DNA from: Nitrospiraceae bacterium
GTDB lineage: Bacteria; Nitrospirota; Nitrospiria; Nitrospirales; UBA8639
Reading direction: 5' to 3'
Assembly: GCA_003523945.1 (NCBI GenBank)
Contig: DOFS01000309.1
Location: 1-43,449 of the forward strand
Length of the DNA: 43,449 nt
Below the pieces are notes generated by a model. It was not told where the DNA came from. It saw only the letters and a list, made by a program, of their open reading frames with translations, and did no database searches. Made by a program: the position numbers and the translations under genes. Below are positions 16,652 through 25,989 of the stretch, piece after piece (the first letter of the stretch is position 1; every line of letters begins with the position of its first letter).

Positions 16652-17089
16652 AACCTAAAGGTCGAAAAAAGTGTCCATTACAACCCAACGCAATTCTCCA
16701 TGGACACCAATCGAGGCAGGGAGATACTATACCTGTGACTTATCTACCGGGTGCCAAAGCCCAAGCGCGGATCATGTGTCACCACGGTCGCGATCCCTTG
16801 TCCCCACACTGACGGAGTATTCCTCGCCCAGCCATTGGCAAATGTATCGGAGGTTCACCAAAGGCTCACCATTTTTACAGCTGGGCACGGTGTAGCTCCC
16901 GAAGCAAAAGATCGTCTTCTTTTGCATTACTCTCTGACCTACCTCCGGTGCCGCCTGAATTGATTCAGCCTAACCTCTTGCAAATAAGAACTTCATTTCC
17001 GCCCAGTGCCATAGCTCAAACAATCCCTCGTACAGCGCTCAATTAGTTCAGCATAAAATTGATGGCTTTGTTCCCATAACGGCATGAAA
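16652..17089. other. Gene-free gap inside the glycosyltransferase block
   Basis: No intact gene is seen in this 438-bp gap. A minus-strand frame beginning FMPLWEQSHQFYAELIER just after the stop of the upstream GT gene could be a short gene remnant but is too brief to name. Other frames are broken by stops. The gap could be what remains of a deleted gene or insertion sequence. Confidence 0.4.
16671..16707 (-). terminator. Inverted repeat followed by T-run; terminator or insertion-sequence end
   Basis: GTGTCCAT (16671-16678) and ATGGACAC (16700-16707) form an 8-bp perfect inverted repeat. Read on the minus strand it is followed by six T. The loop of 21 bases is long for a terminator, and the sequence GGACACTTTTTTCGACC also looks like the end of some IS3-type elements. 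Either reading is plausible. Confidence 0.4.
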
Positions 17090-18331
17090 TCAGCCACCAG
17101 TCTCATTGCCCGCAAGCTTCAAAAGAGTGGAATAAAGATCTTTTGTCAGTTTCTCGATGTCATGGTCTGCGACAATTTTCTCTCTTGCTGCTTGAGTAAT
17201 CTTGGCTCGCTCTGAATCGGACAACGCTAGTAAACGACCAATTACCGTGGCGAGATCAGCTGAATCTCCAGGCTTGGCAAGAAAGCCGCTCAAACCGTCA
17301 TCGATCAATTCAGGTATACCAGCTATCCTCGCGCTGACTACCGGCAGGCCCACGGCCATGGCTTCCATAAGAGCAACTGGTACCCCTTCCGGAATATTGC
17401 GAATTGGATCCCATACAACCGGAAGAACAAAAGCGTCGGCATCTCGGAGAGCACGTTGCACGTCTCCTGGACTACAGTACCCTGGCAACCAAATGGTATC
17501 GTGCAAACACAACGAGTCGATCAACCCCTCCAATTCAGGTCGGAGCGGTCCATCGCCAATAATCACCAGTTTATGGTTAAGACCACTACGTTTCATCTCA
17601 TGGCTCGCCTTAATCAAGATATCGAAACCTTTCGTCCGCACCATTCTTCCCACCGAAACAAGGTGCGGAGGAGAGCCCAATGTGACTTTTGGTGCGTAAG
17701 TAAATACACTTAGAGGTAAGCCACATCTATGAATAGTTAAACGTGATGCATCAATGTCAGGATATGATTTTCGCATGAAATCAATATTGAACCGAGAAAT
17801 GGTTCCCATCCATTTCGTCAGCGTATTCTTGAGTCGGAACATGGCAACGCGGGTAAAAACATCGGCGGCGTGCATCTTAAAAGCAAATGGTTTACCGGTG
17901 AGCAAGGAATGGAACATTGCCATGTTTGTTCGAGAGCCGCCGAAATGGGCAAAAAGAATATCCGGCTTGAATCGACGAACGTGTGGAAACATAAACCCTG
18001 TCAAGAGTAGATCTCTAAGAATTTGGGCCTTCAAGCGGAGTGTCTGAGTGTCGGCAAATAACCCTTTAATCACCGGCGTTAGAAGGGGGCTTTTGCCAAG
18101 CACACAAAGTGCCTGAATAAGAGAGCGCTCTTGATCCGGCAGAAAAATAGTGTCCTCTGCAAGATGTTTGAGTTCCTCTGCTAAGCTATCAGGCTTTGAA
18201 TGTGTGGCGAATACACGAACCTCACATCCCATTATACGAAGCTGATCAATCTCGTGATGTATCCACGTCTCGCTCTTGGATGGGAAAATCTCTGCAAAAT
18301 AGGCAATGCGCAAGGGTCTTTGATCGCTCAT
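17090..18331 (-). CDS. GT4-type glycosyltransferase (WcaL/AmsK-like)
   Basis: GT-B enzyme of 413 residues. The opening PLRIAYFAEIFPSKSETWIH is typical of colanic-acid-type WcaL/AmsK transferases. The donor half shows HLVSVGRMVRTKGFDILIKA, LVIIGDGPLRPELEGLI, and EGVPVALMEAMAVGLPVVSA with the conserved glutamates. The frame is open to 18442, but ATG at 18331 overlaps the stop of the upstream gene as ATGA, the classic coupling arrangement, and gives the normal family N-terminus. It presumably adds one sugar of the EPS unit. The donor cannot be read from the sequence. Confidence 0.9.
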   Translation of the reverse strand: MSDQRPLRIAYFAEIFPSKSETWIHHEIDQLRIMGCEVRVFATHSKPDSLAEELKHLAEDTIFLPDQERSLIQALCVLGKSPLLTPVIKGLFADTQTLRLKAQILRDLLLTGFMFPHVRRFKPDILFAHFGGSRTNMAMFHSLLTGKPFAFKMHAADVFTRVAMFRLKNTLTKWMGTISRFNIDFMRKSYPDIDASRLTIHRCGLPLSVFTYAPKVTLGSPPHLVSVGRMVRTKGFDILIKASHEMKRSGLNHKLVIIGDGPLRPELEGLIDSLCLHDTIWLPGYCSPGDVQRALRDADAFVLPVVWDPIRNIPEGVPVALMEAMAVGLPVVSARIAGIPELIDDGLSGFLAKPGDSADLATVIGRLLALSDSERAKITQAAREKIVADHDIEKLTKDLYSTLLKLAGNETGG

Positions 18332-19503
18332 GAATAGCGAGGTCCACCTTCTACTAACCGGGCGTAAAGGGCTAGTGTTTTCTCGGCTACCGCCTGAATT
18401 GAGAATCTTGTTCTGGCGAACTCTCGGGCGCGGAAGCCGCATGAGTCGCGGCGGGTGGGATGATGGGTCAAGAGACTGCCTAGGGCTCTGGCCAGCCCGT
18501 GGAAGTCCCCCACATCGACAATTTCGCCAATATCACTCTCGGCGAAAATGTCCGTGCAACCGGAAACACGCGTGGAGACCACTGGAAGTCCGCAACTCAT
18601 CGCTTCGAGCAAGCTGTTAGACAGACCCTCTCGATGGGAAGGGAGAATAAAAATGTCCGCAGCCTGATACCACAACAAAACATCTGGCTGGTGGCCAACG
18701 AGCCGCACAGACGCATTCAATCCAAGCGCAGCAACTCGATCTTCCAGCACTTTTCGTAATGGCCCCTCGCCAATAAGAACAAGCTCAGCATTCGGCACAT
18801 CGCGATAGATGGCATTCCATGCCTCGATTAGGCCTTCGGGGTTTTTCACAGGCGACAAACGTCCGGAATAGAGGACGGTCAGGGATGTCCCAAGCCCAAG
18901 ACGACTCTTCAGTTCCGTTTTTCCTTGCGTATCGCATGGCTTGAAGAAATCAGTGTCTATGCCGTTGGGAATAAGTCGAATCCGATCCTGTGGAATGCCA
19001 AATCGCACCGCCTCCCCCTGTGCTTCCACTGTCGTTGCAATGCAGGCGTCCATCTTCCGATGTAGTGCTGCCAGCAATCCTGGTGCTTTTTGTTCGCCGG
19101 CGAGTGCCTGCTCGATTCCCTGCGTCCCAGTACTCGTAATCTTAATGACGACAGGTAGCTTTAACATTCTCCCGACTAACACGGCGAGGGCTGCATGATA
19201 GCCGTACTGATGCACATGGATCACGTGGTACTGCCATCCCCTTGTTAATAGAAATGCGGCAAACGATAGCAGCGAACTCAGCGCGTGGATCCCGGGCCGG
19301 TATATACACCGCAAGCGCCGGACCATTACACCATCTTGCTGCTCTCTGGCCGGCCAGGAACGATCCCGCCGCTCGGCGATTACAGTTACCTCCTGGCCAA
19401 GACGAACCAGTTCTACCGACAGTCGCTCCGCCGCACGCTCATACCCGCCAACAAGTGGGCGGAACTGCGGGGCTATCATAAGAACGCACAATCGATGAGT
19501 CAT
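18328..19503 (-). CDS. GT4-type glycosyltransferase
   Basis: GT-B enzyme of 391 residues. The N-terminal MIAPQFRPLVGGYERAAERL carries the GG loop that contacts the acceptor/donor, and the C-terminal half carries VLYSGRLSPVKNPEGLIEAW, ELVLIGEGPLRKVLEDRVA and REGLSNSLLEAMSCGLPVVS (E-x7-E). A GTG three codons upstream at 19512 is a second possible start; ATG 19503 is preferred by default. It ends within the ATGA overlap with the next GT and follows the acyltransferase gene by 21 bp, so it belongs to the same transcript. Confidence 0.9.
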   Translation of the reverse strand: MTHRLCVLMIAPQFRPLVGGYERAAERLSVELVRLGQEVTVIAERRDRSWPAREQQDGVMVRRLRCIYRPGIHALSSLLSFAAFLLTRGWQYHVIHVHQYGYHAALAVLVGRMLKLPVVIKITSTGTQGIEQALAGEQKAPGLLAALHRKMDACIATTVEAQGEAVRFGIPQDRIRLIPNGIDTDFFKPCDTQGKTELKSRLGLGTSLTVLYSGRLSPVKNPEGLIEAWNAIYRDVPNAELVLIGEGPLRKVLEDRVAALGLNASVRLVGHQPDVLLWYQAADIFILPSHREGLSNSLLEAMSCGLPVVSTRVSGCTDIFAESDIGEIVDVGDFHGLARALGSLLTHHPTRRDSCGFRAREFARTRFSIQAVAEKTLALYARLVEGGPRYS

Positions 19504-19524
19504 GCTATCCACACGCGGTGTTTA

Positions 19525-20121
19525 TTACTGGCAAGGCAATACTATTCCAATAGAGCTAGCCGCACCTGTCTGCGTTCGCATCTTGATGACTCGGACTGGA
19601 TTCCCCGCCACGATTGCACCCTTCGGTATATCCTTTGTGACCACCGAAGCAGCACCAACCACAGCATTATCGCCAATGGTCACCCCTTTTAGAATTGTCA
19701 CGCGACCTCCAATCCATACGTTGTTACCGATTACCACATCACCCCTGGAATAGCCGTCATAGCCCAGTCCCGAAACTTTGTGATCCTGTGTATAGATGAG
19801 CACAAACTCTCCCATCATGACGTCATTTCCCAATATGAGCTGTCCCTGACCCCTAATCCACGCATGAGACCCAATGTTTGCCCGTTCTCCCAGGGTTATC
19901 TGGTTTCCCAGGAAATCGAAGTCCACGTTCTTTCCCACGCTGAACTCCGCACCAGTCTTCTTGAATAGTCTCCGGCAAAGATGCCGCCGAAACCCATCCG
20001 ACATCTTTCCAATAGGCCCCCACCGCAAGCCGTAGGGAAGATGCATGGCTATGGCGTAATACAACACGTACGCGAGGGTCCTCGTAAATCCCTGTTTCTT
20101 GATTTTTTTGAACACGCTCAT
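19525..20121 (-). CDS. Hexapeptide-repeat (LbH) acyltransferase
   Basis: Left-handed beta-helix acyltransferase, probably an O-acetyltransferase that decorates a sugar of the repeat unit with acetyl-CoA. Hexapeptide turns run through ITLGERANIGSHAWI, LILGNDVMMGEFVLI and VVIGNNVWIGGRVTILKGVT to GAIVAGNPVRVI; the His in YTQDHKVSG is the likely catalytic base. The frame is open up to 20253. The extra 44 residues (MCFLFGLDTRVF...) are not typical, so I start at ATG 20121 (MSVFKKIKKQGF, 198 residues), which fits the family length, although the ribosome-binding site is weak. With this start, 174 bp of unexplained sequence separate it from the upstream GT. Confidence 0.8.
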   Translation of the reverse strand: MSVFKKIKKQGFTRTLAYVLYYAIAMHLPYGLRWGPIGKMSDGFRRHLCRRLFKKTGAEFSVGKNVDFDFLGNQITLGERANIGSHAWIRGQGQLILGNDVMMGEFVLIYTQDHKVSGLGYDGYSRGDVVIGNNVWIGGRVTILKGVTIGDNAVVGAASVVTKDIPKGAIVAGNPVRVIKMRTQTGAASSIGIVLPCQ

Positions 20122-20295
20122 CTTTTTCAGCAAAAAATCATAGGCGCCCTTAAAATAATAAAGCGTCGAATCGTCGACCGCTAGTGAGGAAAGCTGCTTA
20201 TCCCAAGACAGACCATCGAATACACGTGTGTCCAATCCGAAAAGAAAACACAAACACGTCTTTCTTTCGCCTCTTCCAACACTCGATTGATCCGT

Positions 20296-21447
20296 TCAAA
20301 TGCCCGAATAGAGCTTGACGTACTTATCGGCAATCCGATCGATTGAATAGGCCTCTTCTGCCCTCTTGTGCCCGCGTTGCCGCCAGTGCTCGCACTCGCC
20401 TGGCACTGTGACCAGCTTTCGCAGAACCTGTGCCAGCGCATCAATGTCCCCGATAGGCACAAGAATGCCAGCCTCGCCGGCCCCCAATACTTCGCGGTTG
20501 GGCGGAATGTCGTTGGCGATGCAGGTAACACCGTTGGCCATTCCTTCAAGCAAGGCATTGGACATCCCTTCCGCGAGCGACGGATGAATCAGGGCATCGG
20601 CCCATTCAAACCAGGGTTTCGGATCGGTAAAGCCGATTAGCTCCGTGCGTAAACTCGCGGGGTGCAGAGTTTTGAGAAGTTTCCGAATTTCGCCTTCAAG
20701 CTCACCACCGCCAACAAGCTTCAACTCACAATCTGGGAATTCCACAACCAGTTTATTAAAGGCGCGAAGCAAGGTTGCATAATCTTTGTAGGCCGTATGG
20801 GCAAACCTTCCGAGATAAAGAAAATGGAGAGCTTTATCCCTCGCTGGTCTAATTGAAGACAATGGAACATCAACCCCATTCGGAATACTCGCGATCCGAT
20901 CGGTTGTTATACCTTCTTTTTCGAGGTCTGATCTTATTTCATCAGAAATAGCTATCCAACGATCGATGGAAACTAATAGCTTATTTACCAATTTCGGTCC
21001 GAGCAGCGACGTTTTTCTTAGGGAAACGAAATCAAATACATGTCCCCCGGCAGCAATCTTACAGATAACCTTCCTCTGTGTAGCTTGGGCCGCCTCTGCC
21101 GCAAAGGCGACCATAGGCCACGCAATATGCGCATGGAGAATATCGAAATCCTGAATATGCCTGTGCACTGCCCGCCTAACCATAGTACCCATGAGCAATG
21201 TATTAGCTAGGCCCAGACCACGCATGCCCCTAAGGATTTTCGTCAAATCTACGAAGGGAAATCGATTGATTTTCAATCCATCAATGATGTCCTCATGTGG
21301 CCAGGTTTTATCGAGCTGTGGGGTCAGTACCTCCACATGGCAGCCACTCCTGATCAAAGCCAGGGCAAGCTTTTGAGCCTGGCGCTCGGCGCCGCCAATC
21401 TTGGGCCAGAATTGGCCACAGAACATCAGTACGCGCGGCCGGTTCAT
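20296..21447 (-). CDS. GT4-type glycosyltransferase
   Basis: GT-B enzyme of 383 residues. MNRPRVLMFCGQFWPKIGGA followed by ERQAQ is the usual N-terminal GGAE motif; the donor half includes LHFLYLGRFAHTAYKDYATL, LKLVGGGELEGEIRKLL and HPSLAEGMSNALLEGMANGV. The frame is open to 21498, but ATG 21447 overlaps the stop of the amidotransferase gene as ATGA and has the family N-terminus. It is one of five intact GT-B enzymes in the block, setting a rough size of several sugars for the repeat unit. Specificity is unknown. Confidence 0.9.
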   Translation of the reverse strand: MNRPRVLMFCGQFWPKIGGAERQAQKLALALIRSGCHVEVLTPQLDKTWPHEDIIDGLKINRFPFVDLTKILRGMRGLGLANTLLMGTMVRRAVHRHIQDFDILHAHIAWPMVAFAAEAAQATQRKVICKIAAGGHVFDFVSLRKTSLLGPKLVNKLLVSIDRWIAISDEIRSDLEKEGITTDRIASIPNGVDVPLSSIRPARDKALHFLYLGRFAHTAYKDYATLLRAFNKLVVEFPDCELKLVGGGELEGEIRKLLKTLHPASLRTELIGFTDPKPWFEWADALIHPSLAEGMSNALLEGMANGVTCIANDIPPNREVLGAGEAGILVPIGDIDALAQVLRKLVTVPGECEHWRQRGHKRAEEAYSIDRIADKYVKLYSGI

Positions 21448-23315
21448 GAGCACACCACGCAATATCGACGCCACAGACCATACATCAATAGCGCCCACAG
21501 CCGGGAACTATGGTCGATACGTTGTTCGCGAAATTCCCTCACCGTTTTTCGAATAACAGCGCCGTTCAGCGGCTCCATCAACGATGCGTCGAACAGAACA
21601 TCCTCGATCAATGGCGCGAGGGGGCCACGCAACCAATGCGCCACTGGGATTGCAAATCCCATCTTGCGTCGATAGATCACCTCTTTTGGCAGATACCTCT
21701 CGGCCAACTTCTTCAGTAAGTACTTCCCTGTTCCTCCTCGAACTTTTAGGTGTACCGGAAGCGATGCACAAAACTCGATGACTTCGTGATCCAGCAGTGG
21801 CGACCGTGCCTCCAAGCCGTAGTGCATGGAAGCAATGTCCATCTTTACCAGGAGATCTCCCGGAAGATAGGTTCGGTTGTCAATCCACAACATTCGGTCG
21901 ATCGGGTTGCCAGCTGCCTCTCTCCCATCACCGAGCCATTGTGCATGCCACCTCTGGAGAAGGGAGCTTGGTTTGTCCAAGAGGAGTGCACGTTCCTCGT
22001 CGTTCCAAAAGGCACTATACATGATGATTGATTGCAGTTCCGGATGCGCGACACGCAACAGCCATTTACGTTTCAGACGTGCCGAGAAAGACTTGGCTTT
22101 ATCTAGCCCCACCGCTAATTCAGCAAGGCGCTCCGGCGTATGCCAATTCCCTAGCAGATGGCCTGTTGTGACACTTAACTGCTTTAGCCAATAGCGCGGG
22201 TATCCGCCCAAGAGTTCATCTCCCCCGTCCCCATTCATGACTACCGTGACATGGTTACGGGCGGCACGGCTCACATGGAATGAGGGGATGGCAGAAGAGT
22301 CTGCAAAGGGTTCGCCATAGTGCCGCACGATATCGCAAAGTAAAGGTTCCACTGCGGCATCGACGCTCTCCGGGTAGTGTTCCGTATGATATCGGTCTGC
22401 CACCATTTGTGCATAGGGCAGTTCATTGAATGCCTCTTCCTTGAACCCGATGCTGAAGGTCTTAACGGGCTTCAGGGATTGTCCTGCCATCAGTGCCACC
22501 ACTACGCTGGAATCCACCCCTCCGCTCAAAACCGCACCCAATGGCACATCCGCGATCATACGTAAGCGAATGGCTTCCTTGAGTTTTTCTTCCAATCCAT
22601 CCAGGGCATCCTGCTCCGACACGTTGCGAGTTGAGTAATAACTCACATCCCAGTATTTCTGAACCTGCAGGCCACTATGGTCATAAATTGCATAATGGGC
22701 CGGCGGCAGCTTGCGGATCGACTTATAGATTGACCACGGCGCGGGAATGTATTGAAGCTGGAGGTAAAGATCCAGCGCCTCTTCATCCATCTGCCGTGGT
22801 AGTTCAGGGTGACGCGCCAGAGGGTCAATCTCGGAGGCAAAAATAATCCCCCTTTTGGTCAAGGCATAATTTAGGGGTTTCTTCCCAACCCGGTCTCGTA
22901 CGAGAAAAAGCCTCTTCTGTCTCTCGTCCCACAGGGCAAAGGCGAACATTCCCCTGAGCTTGGCAAGACACGTCACGCCAAGACGCCGATATAGAGCCAG
23001 GATAACCTCGGTGTCGGAATGAGAACGGAACGTGTCGCCAGCGGCTTCACATTCCTTGCGCAACGCTTGAAAGTTGTAGATTTCACCATTAAAGACAAGG
23101 GCGTTACCCGTTTCAGGATCAATCATCGGCTGATGTCCCAACGGGCTCAGGTCGATGACGCTGAGGCGAGCATGGCCAAGCACGCATTCCTTGCCGGGGG
23201 AGACCCAAAGACCCGAATCATCCGGTCCACGATGGCGGATGCCGCGCACAAGGGCCGCAACCTGCTGAGCAGACGGCTGTTCCCTAAGACTAATATGACC
23301 GGCTATGCCACACAT
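21444..23315 (-). CDS. asnB: AsnB-like glutamine-dependent amidotransferase (asparagine synthase family)
   Basis: Protein of 623 residues with an N-terminal class II glutaminase domain (MCGIAG, with nucleophile Cys2, and RHRGPDDSG) and a C-terminal ATP-pyrophosphatase domain with SGGVDSS at 264-270. The family makes asparagine, but in EPS and O-antigen clusters, and especially in PEP-CTERM loci, such proteins are thought to amidate uronic acids or other sugars of the polymer. The location between glycosyltransferases supports the second role. The start is ATG, with AGGAAG about ten bases upstream. The next GT gene overlaps it by four bases. Confidence 0.9.
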   Translation of the reverse strand: MCGIAGHISLREQPSAQQVAALVRGIRHRGPDDSGLWVSPGKECVLGHARLSVIDLSPLGHQPMIDPETGNALVFNGEIYNFQALRKECEAAGDTFRSHSDTEVILALYRRLGVTCLAKLRGMFAFALWDERQKRLFLVRDRVGKKPLNYALTKRGIIFASEIDPLARHPELPRQMDEEALDLYLQLQYIPAPWSIYKSIRKLPPAHYAIYDHSGLQVQKYWDVSYYSTRNVSEQDALDGLEEKLKEAIRLRMIADVPLGAVLSGGVDSSVVVALMAGQSLKPVKTFSIGFKEEAFNELPYAQMVADRYHTEHYPESVDAAVEPLLCDIVRHYGEPFADSSAIPSFHVSRAARNHVTVVMNGDGGDELLGGYPRYWLKQLSVTTGHLLGNWHTPERLAELAVGLDKAKSFSARLKRKWLLRVAHPELQSIIMYSAFWNDEERALLLDKPSSLLQRWHAQWLGDGREAAGNPIDRMLWIDNRTYLPGDLLVKMDIASMHYGLEARSPLLDHEVIEFCASLPVHLKVRGGTGKYLLKKLAERYLPKEVIYRRKMGFAIPVAHWLRGPLAPLIEDVLFDASLMEPLNGAVIRKTVREFREQRIDHSSRLWALLMYGLWRRYCVVCS

Positions 23316-23382
23316 GTTTTGGAACTTCCTGCTGCTTTAATATTCATAGTTCCTGTTTTTTTACTAAGTTAGGCTGACATCA

Positions 23383-24420
23383 TCAGGGCATGGACTTTAT
23401 CACCATTGTCTGCTGGGCCATTGGCTTCCGTATTATTGCCACCAGGCTCATTCCGTGCATACATAATCGCTCAGAAATTCTTAGCTTGCGCCAAGCCAGC
23501 GAGAACGGAAAAGTGAGAACGAAGCGGCTTATAATTTTAATAATAAGATCGCGACCGACAAACTGAAACGGTAGCAACTCCGGTAACTCCTGGAGCCTCA
23601 GGGCACTTATAGTTTGCGATTTATCAAGTGGTTGTTTGGTAATGGAGACAAGCTCGGCGTTCAACCCCACCGCAATCATTGAAAGCTGCTCCTCAGCCCA
23701 TCTGGACATGTGGTGTGGTGGATAATCAAGAGAGCCATAGCTCAAATCCCTGCGCCGGGCGCGATTAGGTACCGACAGAACCAATACCCCACCGGGCTTC
23801 ACGCATCTGTATGCTGCCACGACGAAAGGCATAACAGACCCTAGGTGCTCGATAACTTGGAAGGCCGAAACCAAGTCAAATTCGTCGCCATGCTCAACCG
23901 AGAATTTTTCTACAGGCTGGTTGAAGATTTGTAATTTTGTCTCGTCTTTCCCTCTCAACACATCAGGGTTTGTGTCGATACCTGTCGCGGATTCAACTAA
24001 ATCTAGTATCGAACGAAGGAACGCCCCTTTCCCACAAGCCACATCGAGAACTTTATGTTCGCGCTGGAGAAAGCTTTTAACGTATTCAAATTCCCATTTA
24101 TGATCCGTGTAGTAATGGTGGCAGGACGAGGTGACCTCTGAGTAGAATTGGGAATTACCAGGAATAGCAGGCGAAAAATATTGCAAGTGACATGTAGAGC
24201 AAGCCTGCAACCTCACCCACGGTTCGAGCGTATGTGCAGCCTTGACAACGTCAGATATTAAGGCTCCCCATTCAGCCTGCAAATGCGACCATATCTCGGC
24301 ATAGGCGGTCTCGGATAAGGTATCCGCCCCTGACGAACCACATAGTGGACATGGAGTATGGGAAGATTGGCCCAGTGATTTCATCTCTTCCGCCGTCTGC
24401 TGTGGATCATACTCGGTCAT
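23383..24420 (-). CDS. SAM-dependent methyltransferase with N-terminal zinc-binding motif
   Basis: Class I methyltransferase of 345 residues. The N-terminal region has CPLC (Cys24, Cys27) and CSTC (Cys74, Cys77), a likely zinc site. The SAM-binding motif I is VLDVACGKGAF (about 124-134), followed by GIDTNP, DLVSAFQVIEHLGSV and the post-motif GGVLVLSVPNR. Proteins of this layout occur in polysaccharide clusters, where they methylate sugars or polymer ends. A C-terminal amphipathic region (FPFSLAWRKLRISERLC) may touch the membrane. The start is ATG with GGAGAAG upstream, 21 bp after the flippase gene. The target sugar is not known. Confidence 0.87.
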   Translation of the reverse strand: MTEYDPQQTAEEMKSLGQSSHTPCPLCGSSGADTLSETAYAEIWSHLQAEWGALISDVVKAAHTLEPWVRLQACSTCHLQYFSPAIPGNSQFYSEVTSSCHHYYTDHKWEFEYVKSFLQREHKVLDVACGKGAFLRSILDLVESATGIDTNPDVLRGKDETKLQIFNQPVEKFSVEHGDEFDLVSAFQVIEHLGSVMPFVVAAYRCVKPGGVLVLSVPNRARRRDLSYGSLDYPPHHMSRWAEEQLSMIAVGLNAELVSITKQPLDKSQTISALRLQELPELLPFQFVGRDLIIKIISRFVLTFPFSLAWRKLRISERLCMHGMSLVAIIRKPMAQQTMVIKSMP

Positions 24421-24441
24421 GAGACTTCTCCAGTTAGTCAG

Positions 24442-25890
24442 TCACGCCGCTCGTGTCCGACTCAAATATTTCATTCCTCGAGTACACCAATCCGGTGCCA
24501 TCACCCATGCAGTCATGGACGCTATTGCGATCCCGATGGGAAGTTTAAGCAAAAGACTGAAGGGTGCAGTCACATGCCAAGGCGGAGCTAGGAATAGGCC
24601 GGCGGCCAAGATTGTCGCCATGGCCGGCCCGATCCGGCCCCAATTCAATTGAATACGGTACTTGGCTTGGGATGTGTGGAGGATCCCGATGGAGATGACA
24701 GCGAAACTAGCGCTCTGAGTAATCGCAGCACCTAACCCGCCATAGCGCGGAACCAGCACAACATTGAGCACAGTGCATAAGAGACCGCCCCCAAACCACC
24801 AATATGCGGCCCATTTGAATTCTTTTACGAGAACGAGTCCATACAGAGCAAGTTGCGATGCGCCATAAAAGAAGACACCGCCCGCGATGAACGGTACAAA
24901 TTCAGCGGAACCATGAAATCGCCCATCGGCCAACCAACGCACCATATCCCCACCAGCTGCCGCAACCGCGAGCCAGATGAGCGCCATCGCAGCCACAAGG
25001 CGCGACATTAATCTGCCCAAGGTGTACTTGGCCCGTTCCTGGTCTTGCTCATATTCCCGCGAGGCCTCGGGCAGCCACACCGAAATTACAGCAACATTGA
25101 TCATCATGCCAACAATAGCGACGCTGTAGCCGATAGCGTAAACACCCACTGCCTCCGCCCCGTGATAGTACTGAAGGAACCAGCGGTCGGAGGAAGACAA
25201 TAGCCAGTACATGGGTGCCGTGACGATGCCCGCCAAGCCAATTTTTAGCAACGCAACCCCTTGACCCCGAACGAGGCCCGAGGGTTCCGTCAACTCCGCG
25301 ACGGAAGGTGCGCCAAGTAGCAGCAAAGGGATCAGGTATCCGCTTAGAATAGGAAGAACTAGCACAAAGGCATCTTGTCGCCACCAGATTGCCATGCCGA
25401 GGCTGATTCCCGCCCCGATAAGTCCGCCAGCGATGGTGGCCAGGGCCATCGCCCGGTACCTGCCAGCCAGGCGAGCCCGCGTTTGTGCCATCGCGCTGGT
25501 CACCGATAAAACGATGCCCAGCAGAATTAGCCATGCCAAACGGCGATCCAACTCGATGAAATCTCTGGCTATGAACCACCAAGCTATCGCAGCGAAGATA
25601 GCTCCTATGAGCGCGGTACATATCGCAAAGCGCCAACAAAAGTGTTCAACGATATGGCCATTCGGCGGTTGGGCGCTATGATACGCGCGCGCGTAGGTCA
25701 CATCGATGCCCGCCAGCGCGAACACCGATACCAGGGAGATGATTGTTCCCAGCAGAGTTGCCACTCCATAGGCCTGCGGACTGAGCAAAGTGGTCAATAT
25801 GGGCATAGTGACGATTGAGAACAGTCTCACCACACCATTGCTGAATGTGAGCTGGGCTGTCCCGGAAACCAGGCGACGGGCAAAGGTCAT
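24442..25890 (-). CDS. Wzx-like oligosaccharide flippase
   Basis: Polytopic inner-membrane protein of 482 residues with about 12-14 hydrophobic segments. The N-terminal region (GVVRLFSIVTMPILTTLLSP QAYG in two adjoining pieces) is typical of polysaccharide biosynthesis transporters of the MATE/MOP superfamily. It probably flips the undecaprenyl-linked repeat unit to the periplasm. The start is ATG 25890. It precedes the methyltransferase by 21 bp. It is the only flippase candidate in the window, so it pairs with the Wzy-like protein next to it in a Wzx/Wzy-dependent route. Confidence 0.9.
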   Translation of the reverse strand: MTFARRLVSGTAQLTFSNGVVRLFSIVTMPILTTLLSPQAYGVATLLGTIISLVSVFALAGIDVTYARAYHSAQPPNGHIVEHFCWRFAICTALIGAIFAAIAWWFIARDFIELDRRLAWLILLGIVLSVTSAMAQTRARLAGRYRAMALATIAGGLIGAGISLGMAIWWRQDAFVLVLPILSGYLIPLLLLGAPSVAELTEPSGLVRGQGVALLKIGLAGIVTAPMYWLLSSSDRWFLQYYHGAEAVGVYAIGYSVAIVGMMINVAVISVWLPEASREYEQDQERAKYTLGRLMSRLVAAMALIWLAVAAAGGDMVRWLADGRFHGSAEFVPFIAGGVFFYGASQLALYGLVLVKEFKWAAYWWFGGGLLCTVLNVVLVPRYGGLGAAITQSASFAVISIGILHTSQAKYRIQLNWGRIGPAMATILAAGLFLAPPWHVTAPFSLLLKLPIGIAIASMTAWVMAPDWCTRGMKYLSRTRAA

Positions 25891-25989
25891 TCCGCTTGCC
25901 TTAACCGGTAGACAGCATGAAATTTATCAGCGTTAAAGCCTTGATTTTTTGGCGATTGCACGGCAACCGTTTCTATTTGATTCATCCTG

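Noticed and set aside
20122..20253. N-terminal extension of the acyltransferase (44 residues)
   Set aside because: The family starts near MSVFKKI and the extension has no recognised feature; kept only as an alternative start.
25049..25639. Minus-strand frame of 196 codons inside the flippase gene
   Set aside because: It is a shifted frame of the flippase with many His/Arg/Gly residues and no membrane pattern.
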